DNA from: Clostridiales bacterium
GTDB lineage: Bacteria; Bacillota; Clostridia; Oscillospirales; Oscillospiraceae
DNA: 64,000 bases
Assembly (NCBI GenBank): GCA_003525905.1
Contig: DQIA01000018.1
Coordinates: forward strand, 1 to 64,000
Direction of reading: 5' to 3'
The translations under genes and the position numbers were made by a program. Of this stretch, positions 24,534 to 30,575 are shown piece after piece (positions within the stretch are counted from its first letter, which is position 1; each line of letters starts with the position of its first letter). Under the pieces are notes generated by a model. That model was not told where the DNA came from, did no database searches, and was given only the letters and a program-made list of their open reading frames with translations.

Positions 24534-25706
24534 TTACTCGACGACCTGAACCGTCACATACTGCAGGGTCGCTGCAACATCCTCGATGGTGACCGTGTTG
24601 CCATTCGCATCGACATCGCGGTGGATGCCGGAGGTAACGCCGTCCTTGTCAGCCTTCAGGACTTCGACGATGGCATCATAGTCAGCCTGCGTGAAGTTCT
24701 TGAAGCGGGAGGACTCCATGGGAAGACCAACAGCGTCTTCGTTGATGGTCAGAGTCTCGCTCGTGCCGCCGGGGAACGTGTCGTTGTAGTAAGCCTTAAT
24801 CGCGCCGTAGACAGCCGGAGTGAGCATCTTCATGGCGGAGGTCAGGCAGGTCTCGGTGATCTGGGACATGTCGGTATCAACGCCGATGGAGACGCAGTCG
24901 CCGCCGGTGGCCTCGCAGGCCGCGAAGACGTTGTCCGGGCCGCCGCAGCCGAAGATGCACTCGGTGCCGGACTGATACCATGCAGCAGCCTTCGCCTGGA
25001 AGTCAGGAGAGTTGCCGAAAGCACCGGTATAGGTGTACTTCATCTCAATGGAGCCAGCCTCAAGGCCGAGCTCCTTGGCAGCGTATTCCGCGCCGTCCAC
25101 GAAGCCGTAGCCGAAACGAACGACAGCAGGAACAGCCAGAGCGCCGAAGAAGCCGAGCTTGCGATAGCCTTCCTTGACAGCAGCGTAGCCCGCCAGGAAG
25201 CCGGACTGCTCTTCCGCAAAGAAGATGGAGCAGGTGTTGTCTGCGATGACGGTGTCGTCATCAAGGGTCGGGGTGGCGTCGACCAGAACGAAGTGGACGT
25301 CCGGATACATGGTCTGAGCCTTGTAGATGGCTTCGCCGAACAGGAAGCCCGGGGTCACGATGAGCTTCGCACCGTTGTTGACAGCGCCCTCAATGGCGGA
25401 GAGGTAGCTCTGCGTGGACTGGTCGATCGGGGTGTAGTAGGTGTAGGTCTTGCCGTTCTCTTCGGCGTACTGCTTCAGGCCTTCCCAGGAGAACTGGTTG
25501 AAGCCGCGGTCGTCGATAGAGTTGGCATCGGTGATCAGGGCCAGCTCAGCCTCGCCGCCGGAAACCGGAGTGGTAGCTTCGCTGCCCTCAGTGTTGGTCG
25601 TGGTGTCCTTGGTGTTCTCGGTGTTGTCATTGCCGGAGCCGGCGCAAGCGGCCAGGGACAGGACCATGACAAGCGCGAGAATCAGACAGAAGATTCTCTT
25701 TTTCAT
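24534..25706 (-). CDS. BMP family nucleoside-binding lipoprotein
   Basis: Substrate-binding lipoprotein of 390 residues (BMP/PnrA family). The start at 25706 has TAGGAGG upstream; an in-frame codon at 25757 does not. Signal sequence with lipobox LAAC (Cys 21), then an Asn/Thr/Glu-rich linker to about residue 50. LALITDANSIDDRGFNQ opens the periplasmic-binding fold and matches the BMP hallmark, and GFFGALAVPAVVRFGYGF, FGCGG and VDTDMS line the ligand cleft in relatives. It captures nucleosides outside the cell and is the first gene of the transporter operon. Confidence 0.92.
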   Translation of the reverse strand: MKKRIFCLILALVMVLSLAACAGSGNDNTENTKDTTTNTEGSEATTPVSGGEAELALITDANSIDDRGFNQFSWEGLKQYAEENGKTYTYYTPIDQSTQSYLSAIEGAVNNGAKLIVTPGFLFGEAIYKAQTMYPDVHFVLVDATPTLDDDTVIADNTCSIFFAEEQSGFLAGYAAVKEGYRKLGFFGALAVPAVVRFGYGFVDGAEYAAKELGLEAGSIEMKYTYTGAFGNSPDFQAKAAAWYQSGTECIFGCGGPDNVFAACEATGGDCVSIGVDTDMSQITETCLTSAMKMLTPAVYGAIKAYYNDTFPGGTSETLTINEDAVGLPMESSRFKNFTQADYDAIVEVLKADKDGVTSGIHRDVDANGNTVTIEDVAATLQYVTVQVVE

Positions 25707-25829
25707 GTTGCCTCCTAAATGTAATACATTTTTATACTCAGTCCGCAAGCGGACCAAATACCGTTGTTATTCAGCCTGTTGTCAGACTAAATGTCATGTT
25801 ATTTTGTGAATCAGGGAGCCGCTGATTCA

Positions 25830-25975
25830 ATTCTCAAGAGCGGACGGCGAGGAATTTTTCGTCGAGTCGAGGTTTGGAAAGTGCAGGCGTACTTTGTGTA
25901 CGTCAAGCTTTCCAAACCGATGGATCGGCGGAAAAGATCCGGCATCCGCCGCAGAGGATTTATTCAGGGGCGACT
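25830..25975. repeat. Structured repeat upstream of the nucleoside transporter (repeat copy R1)
   Basis: GGTTTGGAAAG (25871-25881) is matched inverted by CTTTCCAAACC (25908-25918), with GTAC...GTAC inside. On the minus strand the left part reads CGACGAAAAATTCCTCGCCGTCC, similar to the cores of the repeats at 30491 and 33424 (CGGCGAAAAATxTCCGxCGAAGG). It occupies most of the gap between cdd and the BMP gene, and no gene or clear promoter was seen in it. Family membership of this copy is less certain than for the other two. Confidence 0.5.
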
Positions 25976-25977
25976 TT

Positions 25978-26412
25978 TTAAGCCTGGGGTTTGGCAAAGT
26001 AGCCCTTATTCGCAGCGGGGAAGCCGCCCTCCGGCAGCATCTCACGCAGGGTGAACTGCTTATAATCCTCCGGTGTCTTGCCGTGGATGACCAGGAACTC
26101 GTCCGGGTCGCAGAACTCTGCCATGACCTGACGGCACACGCCGCACGGGGAGCAGTACTCGGTCAGCGGGCCGCGCGGGCCGCCGACGATGGCGATGGCC
26201 GCAAACTCGCGCTCGCCCTCGCTGACGGCCTTGAAGAAGGCCGTGCGCTCTGCGCAGTTCGTAGCGCTGTAGCCGGCGTTTTCCACGTTGCAGCCGGTGT
26301 AGATCTTGCCGCTCTTCGTCAGGAGGGCTGCACCGACGCAGAAATTGGAGTAAGGTGCATAGGCAAATTCTCTTGCCGCGATGGCCTTATGGATAAGCTC
26401 AGGGATGTTCAT
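25978..26412 (-). CDS. cdd: Cytidine deaminase
   Basis: Converts cytidine and deoxycytidine to uridine and deoxyuridine in pyrimidine salvage. The 144-residue protein is of the small homotetramer type. All zinc and catalytic residues are present: Cys53-Ala-Glu55 and PCGVC with Cys90 and Cys93, plus the substrate motif CNVENAGYS (41-49). Its ATG overlaps the stop of the preceding membrane-protein gene (ATGA), and its ribosome binding site AAGGAGG lies inside that gene, so the two are coupled. The product, uridine, is the substrate of the phosphorylase at the far end of the neighbouring transporter operon. Confidence 0.95.
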   Translation of the reverse strand: MNIPELIHKAIAAREFAYAPYSNFCVGAALLTKSGKIYTGCNVENAGYSATNCAERTAFFKAVSEGEREFAAIAIVGGPRGPLTEYCSPCGVCRQVMAEFCDPDEFLVIHGKTPEDYKQFTLREMLPEGGFPAANKGYFAKPQA

Positions 26413-27089
26413 GTTGTTTCCTCCTTCTTAAATCCCACGCCAAGGCGGCGGATGAGCGGCCGCCACATGGCGGCGAACACATCGCACAGCTTGCCGCCCA
26501 GCAGCAGATTGATGAACGTGCCGACGCCGATGTCACCGCCCGTCAGCCAGGTGGTCAGCAGCATGAAGCCGCAGTACACATACATCGCCGTACCGTAGCT
26601 CTTACGGATGAGCTTTGCCACGGTCAGGATGAGCATGTCCATGGGCTGCACACCGGCGTCGAGCTGTACATACCAGCCGAGCGCGATGCAGGAAATCACA
26701 ACACCGAGGGTGCAAAGGGCGATGCGTGCCCACATCGGCGGCATGGTCGGAAAAATCTTCCCCAGCAGGTCAAGGTACAGGTTCAGCAGCGGCCCGAGGC
26801 CGAAGCCGATGACAAGGGAGCCGAGGCCCACAAGGGAGCGATTCGCGAAGATAAAAATCGCGAGAACGGTGCAGTTGAAGATCAGTGTGACCGTTCCGGT
26901 CTGCAGGCCAAGCATGCGGCCCAGCCCCTGCTGGAACGAGGTGTTCGTATCGGAGCCGACGCCCGAGAACACGCACATGGCGATACCGAGTGCCAGGACG
27001 ATCCAGGCCGGGAGCAGCAGGAGCAGCTGCCGCAGCAGGCGCTTGCCGTTCTCACGGGTGAAAATGGCGGATTTTGCGTTTTGTTTCAT
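26409..27089 (-). CDS. YczE/YitT-like membrane protein
   Basis: Membrane protein of 226 residues from ATG 27089; a GAGGTATGC sequence lies upstream. Five to six hydrophobic spans are visible. The segment GVGSDTNTSFQQGLGRMLG and the later GLGPLLNLYLDLLG and LDAGVQPMDMLI fit the YczE/YyaS/YitT family of uncharacterised integral membrane proteins. It is the first gene of a two-gene unit with cdd, under a promoter flanked by a LacI-type palindrome. A part in nucleoside or base movement is suggested only by this context. Confidence 0.75.
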   Translation of the reverse strand: MKQNAKSAIFTRENGKRLLRQLLLLLPAWIVLALGIAMCVFSGVGSDTNTSFQQGLGRMLGLQTGTVTLIFNCTVLAIFIFANRSLVGLGSLVIGFGLGPLLNLYLDLLGKIFPTMPPMWARIALCTLGVVISCIALGWYVQLDAGVQPMDMLILTVAKLIRKSYGTAMYVYCGFMLLTTWLTGGDIGVGTFINLLLGGKLCDVFAAMWRPLIRRLGVGFKKEETT

Positions 27090-27209
27090 GCATACCTCAT
27101 GAGCCGGATCGGAGCAGAGTTTACCAATTCCGATGATTTTGAAGGAACAGGCGCTCGGGGAACAGCTGCACGCGGTCGGGTGAACAGCTCCCTCAATGGC
27201 TCGCACAAG

Positions 27210-27238
27210 AGAATACCACTTTTTTTACGCCGTGTCAA
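27210..27238 (-). promoter_or_regulatory. Promoter of the yczE-like/cdd operon
   Basis: On the minus strand TTGACA (27233-27238) and TATTCT (27210-27215) with a 17-bp spacer. The transcript would start near 27203, giving a leader of about 115 bases. Confidence 0.75.
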
Positions 27239-27239
27239 T

Positions 27240-27254
27240 CGAAACGTTTTCACA
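27240..27254. promoter_or_regulatory. Candidate LacI-family operator
   Basis: CGAAACGTTTTCAC contains the perfect palindrome AAACGTTT (27242-27249) with a central CG step, as in LacI/CcpA-type operators. It abuts the -35 box of the yczE-like/cdd promoter and lies about 260 bp from the divergent lacI-type gene. It matches the catabolite-response consensus only in part. Confidence 0.5.
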
Positions 27255-27388
27255 AAAATTTCCATTGCGAATTGTGCATTCTGACGATTTTTTCCGGCTG
27301 ATGTCGCCGTCCGGAATGCATATCGCTCTTAACAGATGTTTTATTTTGTTACATAATAGCGTAAGAAAGCGCACATCACAAATCATGC

Positions 27389-27416
27389 TTGACAGCCGTA
27401 GAATGGCCTGTATAAT
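27389..27416 (+). promoter_or_regulatory. Promoter of the LacI-family gene
   Basis: TTGACA (27389-27394) and TATAAT (27411-27416) with a 16-bp spacer, about 95 bp upstream of the start codon. Confidence 0.8.
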
Positions 27417-27511
27417 AGTATTGTGTAAAGACATGCTTATTTCGCGGGGTCAATCTAAGGTTTTGTTTACGAACACATGATTATTTCAGGTCTTTCCGGG
27501 AGGGATGCACC

Positions 27512-28528
27512 ATGGGCCGCCAAAAGCGCGCTTATCAATCCGTGACCATTCGCGACGTTGCCGAGCGGGCCGGTGTAGCAGTTTCGACTGTCTCGCGCGT
27601 GCTGAACGGGCTGGACCGCGTCAGCGAAGAAACGCGCCGGCGTGTCGAACAGGCTGCCCGCGAGCTGTCCTATGTACCAAATAATTTCGCCGCCTCCATG
27701 GTCACGGGGCAGTCCAAGATCCTCGGCATTATCGTGCCGAGCTTCACGCACGACTTCTTCGGCTTCATCGCACAGACGGCAGAGCATGTGTTCCGCAAGC
27801 ATGGCTATCTCACCATCGTCTCTGCCAGCGGCGAGGACCCGGTCGCAGACCCCGCCGCCTTCCTGCAGCGCTTCTACCACATGCTCGACGGCGTGCTCCT
27901 CGTGCCGACGGCCGCGCGCCTGAAGGACCTCGAGTCCTTTGACAAGCCGCTGCTGCTCGTCGACCGCGACATGCCGGGCAGCTCGTTCAGCAGCATCTCG
28001 TTTGACAACGAGCCTGCCTGCTATGAGCTGACGCGCCGCCTGACGGAAAAGGGCCACCGCCGCATCGGTCTTTTGGTGCTCAACAGCCCCATGAACATCG
28101 GCGCGGACCGGCTGGCAGGCTGCCTGCGCGCCCTGCGCGAGGCCGGCGTGGAGCAGGACCCCGCACTGGTGCGCTGCTGCGCGGCGGCTGCCGTGGACGG
28201 CTATACCCAGACGCGGCTGATGATGACCATGCCGGACCCGCCAACGGCCATCGTGTGCTGCAGCGAGGAGCTCTGCACCGGCGCGGTGCGCGCGTGTATG
28301 GACCTCTCCCTTGCCCCCGGCCGTGATATCTCGCTCGTCAGCTTCGATGAGCTGATCACTCCGCTGGCCCCAACAGCCATCACCTCGGTTTTCTCCCCGC
28401 GCCGCAAAATGGCCAAGGTCGCAGCGGAGCGCCTGCTGGAAATGGTCGCCAATCCGGCAAAACGCATACCGCGCAAGGACGTCGTCGAGACGATCATCCA
28501 CGAACAGCACAGCATTGCGCAGCTTTAA
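27512..28528 (+). CDS. LacI family transcriptional regulator
   Basis: DNA-binding repressor of 338 residues. Residues 12-33 (TIRDVAERAGVAVSTVSRVLNG) are a textbook LacI helix-turn-helix, followed by the hinge ELSYVPN. Residues about 65-338 form the periplasmic-binding-like effector domain, with KILGIIVPSFTHDFF at its start and a typical ISLVSFDE segment near 285. GGGAGGGATG precedes ATG. It is followed after 41 bp by the GH172-type gene, so it most likely controls that gene and perhaps the divergent yczE-like/cdd operon. The inducer is probably a sugar, but unknown. Confidence 0.93.
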   Translation: MGRQKRAYQSVTIRDVAERAGVAVSTVSRVLNGLDRVSEETRRRVEQAARELSYVPNNFAASMVTGQSKILGIIVPSFTHDFFGFIAQTAEHVFRKHGYLTIVSASGEDPVADPAAFLQRFYHMLDGVLLVPTAARLKDLESFDKPLLLVDRDMPGSSFSSISFDNEPACYELTRRLTEKGHRRIGLLVLNSPMNIGADRLAGCLRALREAGVEQDPALVRCCAAAAVDGYTQTRLMMTMPDPPTAIVCCSEELCTGAVRACMDLSLAPGRDISLVSFDELITPLAPTAITSVFSPRRKMAKVAAERLLEMVANPAKRIPRKDVVETIIHEQHSIAQL

Positions 28529-28569
28529 GCGCACTGCGTTTTATTTTTCAGGAAGGAAAATCATCGATC

Positions 28570-29721
28570 ATGAGCGAATATCAACCGGCAAATCTTGAAA
28601 ATCTCTTTGTCAAGCGCGCAGGCAAGCGCATGCGCGTCGCCTCCTGCGACCCGACGGGCGGCAATAACGACAATGTCCTCATTCCCTCCGGCGAGACGTA
28701 TCTCTTCGCCGACCTGCAGGGTCCCGGCATCGTCACGCACTTTTTCTGCACCATCGGCAACCCGAACAAACGCCGCCCGGAATGCGGCATCGGCACGGAG
28801 GAATTCAACGTCCGCAAGGTCGTGCTGAATGTCTACTGGGACGACGAAACGGAGCCGAGCATCCAGGCGCCCCTCGGCGATTTCTTCGGCATGGGCCACG
28901 GCATCACAAAGAGCTTTGCCAGTGCTCCCCTGCAGATCACACCGGAGGACGGCCGCGGCTTCAACTGCTGGTTTCCGATGCCGTTCCGCAGGCGCGCCCG
29001 CTTCACCGTGAAGAACGAATGCTGCAGCCCGCTGCACTTCTATTTCTACGTCGATTACGAGCAGGTCGAGTCCCTGCCGGAAAACACGCTGTACTTCCAC
29101 GCGCTCTGGAACCGCGAATGCCCGACGGACGGCGTCCCCTCCTCGGCACGTTCCCGCCATATGGAATGGATCATGGGCGGCGAGCAGGACAAGCACCTCT
29201 CCGCTGAGGGCAACTACGTCCTGCTGGACGCCGAGGGCAGCGGCCAGTATGTCGGCTGTAACATCAACATCCATAATCTGGAAAACAGCAGTGAGTGGGA
29301 CTGGTTCGGGGAGGGTGACGATGCCATCCTGATCGACGATGAGCCGTGGCCGCCCCGTCTGCACGGCACGGGCATGGAGGACTATCTCGGCCTTGCGTGG
29401 TGCCCGACGCAGGAATACCACGCGCTCTATAACGGCTGCACGCTCTCGCCCATGGACAACTACAAGGGCATGGCATCGTATTACCGCTTCCACATCCTCG
29501 ACCCCATCATGTTCGACAGGCACATCCGCGTGACGTTCGAGCACGGCCACAACAACAACCGCAGCGACGACTGGTCCGCCACGGCCTACTGGTACCAGAC
29601 GGAGCCGCACAAGCCCTTCCACCCCATGCTCCCCGTGGAGCAGCGCCTGCCGATCGATCAGAAGCTCTATGAGTGGACCGGCCGCCGCGAATTCTGCAAA
29701 AACGAGGAAAACGTCCGATAA
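28570..29721 (+). CDS. DUF2961 (GH172-type) glycoside hydrolase candidate
   Basis: Protein of 383 residues covered by DUF2961, the domain of glycoside hydrolase family 172, whose characterised members act on difructose dianhydrides or D-arabinofuranose linkages. Seen here: GETYLFADLQGPGIVTHFF near residue 42, VYWDDETEPSIQAPLGDFFG around 93, and LHGTGMEDYLGLAW near 265, whose Glu is a good candidate catalytic residue. There is no signal peptide, so it works inside the cell. It forms a regulator-enzyme pair with the LacI-family gene 41 bp upstream; no transporter is adjacent. Exact substrate cannot be inferred. Confidence 0.85.
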   Translation: MSEYQPANLENLFVKRAGKRMRVASCDPTGGNNDNVLIPSGETYLFADLQGPGIVTHFFCTIGNPNKRRPECGIGTEEFNVRKVVLNVYWDDETEPSIQAPLGDFFGMGHGITKSFASAPLQITPEDGRGFNCWFPMPFRRRARFTVKNECCSPLHFYFYVDYEQVESLPENTLYFHALWNRECPTDGVPSSARSRHMEWIMGGEQDKHLSAEGNYVLLDAEGSGQYVGCNINIHNLENSSEWDWFGEGDDAILIDDEPWPPRLHGTGMEDYLGLAWCPTQEYHALYNGCTLSPMDNYKGMASYYRFHILDPIMFDRHIRVTFEHGHNNNRSDDWSATAYWYQTEPHKPFHPMLPVEQRLPIDQKLYEWTGRREFCKNEENVR

Positions 29722-29728
29722 ATGTTTG

Positions 29729-29762
29729 GAGGAGGACCTAACGGTCCTCCTCGATCATTTTC
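29729..29762 (+). terminator. Terminator after the GH172-type gene
   Basis: GAGGAGGACC and GGTCCTCCTC form a perfect 10-bp stem followed by GATCATTTTC. A near-copy lies after the toxin gene at 30453. Confidence 0.75.
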
Positions 29763-29791
29763 TTGACATAGTAGCAGAATCAGGATATAAT
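29763..29791 (+). promoter_or_regulatory. Promoter of the toxin-antitoxin pair
   Basis: TTGACA (29763-29768) and TATAAT (29786-29791), 17-bp spacer: perfect consensus, 29 bp before the antitoxin start. Confidence 0.88.
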
Positions 29792-29819
29792 ATGACTACC
29801 ATCAATAGGAGGTGTTGCT

Positions 29820-30116
29820 ATGAACCATGGCATTTCCATCCGGCCGTCTAAGGATATCCGCACGAATTATGCGCAGATCTCTGCCCTGACCCGGCAGAAT
29901 CCAGTCGCGATCACTGTCAACGGCAAGGAGGACACCGTCCTTCTCAGCCACGAGGAGTATCAGGAGCAGCTGCTCCGCATCAGCGAACTGGAGGCAAAGC
30001 TGTCCATGTACGCTCACCTTGCCCAGGCGATGGACGACATCCGGCTGGGCCGGGTGCAGTCCGCAGACGCTGTTTTTGACGAGCTTCTCGGGGAGCTGGA
30101 GGCTCCTCAGGAATGA
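29820..30116 (+). CDS. Type II antitoxin, Phd/YefM family
   Basis: Antitoxin of 98 residues with ATAGGAGGTG before ATG. The N-terminal half (IRPSKDIRTNYAQISALTRQN, then PVAITVNGKEDTVLLSHEEYQ) is the Phd/YefM DNA-binding fold, with the typical 'N..PV.IT.NG....V.LS.EEY' pattern. The acidic C-terminal helix would wrap around the toxin. Such antitoxins bind their own promoter, so autoregulation is expected. The stop overlaps the toxin start by 4 bp. Confidence 0.9.
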   Translation: MNHGISIRPSKDIRTNYAQISALTRQNPVAITVNGKEDTVLLSHEEYQEQLLRISELEAKLSMYAHLAQAMDDIRLGRVQSADAVFDELLGELEAPQE

Positions 30117-30436
30117 GCACGCAGGTCGTGTTCACCGGGACGGCGAAAAACGATCTCCGGGAGATCGCCGTTCATCTTGCAAAACGGTCCGGCAGCCGGG
30201 AGCTTGCCGTCCGCTTTGTCCGGGAGCTGCAGGAGCAGGCGGCGATCCTGGCGCAGTTCCCGGAATCCGGCGCATTCCCGCAGGACCGGATGCTGAAGAG
30301 CAGCGGCTTCCGTTTTCTGACGCACAAGGACTATCTGCTGTTCTACCGGTACGAAAGGGCCGAGGGTCGGGTCTATATCATGGCCATTTTCCACGGCAGG
30401 CGCGACTACCTGCGCGTCATGCAGCAATATCTGTAA
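30113..30436 (+). CDS. Type II toxin, RelE/ParE family
   Basis: Toxin of 107 residues of the RelE/ParE superfamily, which cleaves mRNA on the ribosome or inhibits gyrase. The pattern FTGTAKNDLREIAVHLAKRSG for the first strand and helix, then FPESGAFPQDRMLKSSGFRFL and YLLFYRYERAEGRVYIMAIFHGRRDY for the C-terminal strands is typical, and the arginines near the end fit an RNA-binding surface. The 4-bp overlap with the antitoxin gene couples translation. RelE versus ParE activity cannot be decided here. Confidence 0.9.
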   Translation: MSTQVVFTGTAKNDLREIAVHLAKRSGSRELAVRFVRELQEQAAILAQFPESGAFPQDRMLKSSGFRFLTHKDYLLFYRYERAEGRVYIMAIFHGRRDYLRVMQQYL

Positions 30437-30452
30437 CGTAAATCGGGAAATA

Positions 30453-30490
30453 AATGTGGAGGAAGACCGATCGGTCCTCCTCCATTTTTT
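30453..30490 (+). terminator. Terminator after the toxin gene
   Basis: GGAGGAAGACC and GGTCCTCCTCC pair around GATC and are followed by ATTTTTT. Sequence and setting (ATAAATGT just before it) nearly repeat the terminator at 29729. Confidence 0.85.
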
Positions 30491-30575
30491 GGCGGCACTG
30501 CACAATTCAGCCAGAGCATTCGGCGAAAAATGTCCGACGAAGGCCGAAGATGCAATTGTGCGGTGCTGCCTAAGT
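30491..30575. repeat. Hairpin repeat (copy R2)
   Basis: An 85-bp palindromic element: GGCGGCACTGCACAATT at the left pairs with AATTGTGCGGTGCTGCC at the right, with an inner TTCGGC and GCCGAA stem around GAAAAATGTCCGACGAAG. It fills the gap between the convergent toxin and ileS genes. The copy at 33424 shares both ends and core, with compensating changes in the stem. Confidence 0.75.

Noticed and set aside
22906-24549. 547-codon plus-strand frame opposite the nucleoside transporter ATPase
   Set aside because: Antisense shadow; the minus strand encodes both ABC ATPase halves with all motifs.
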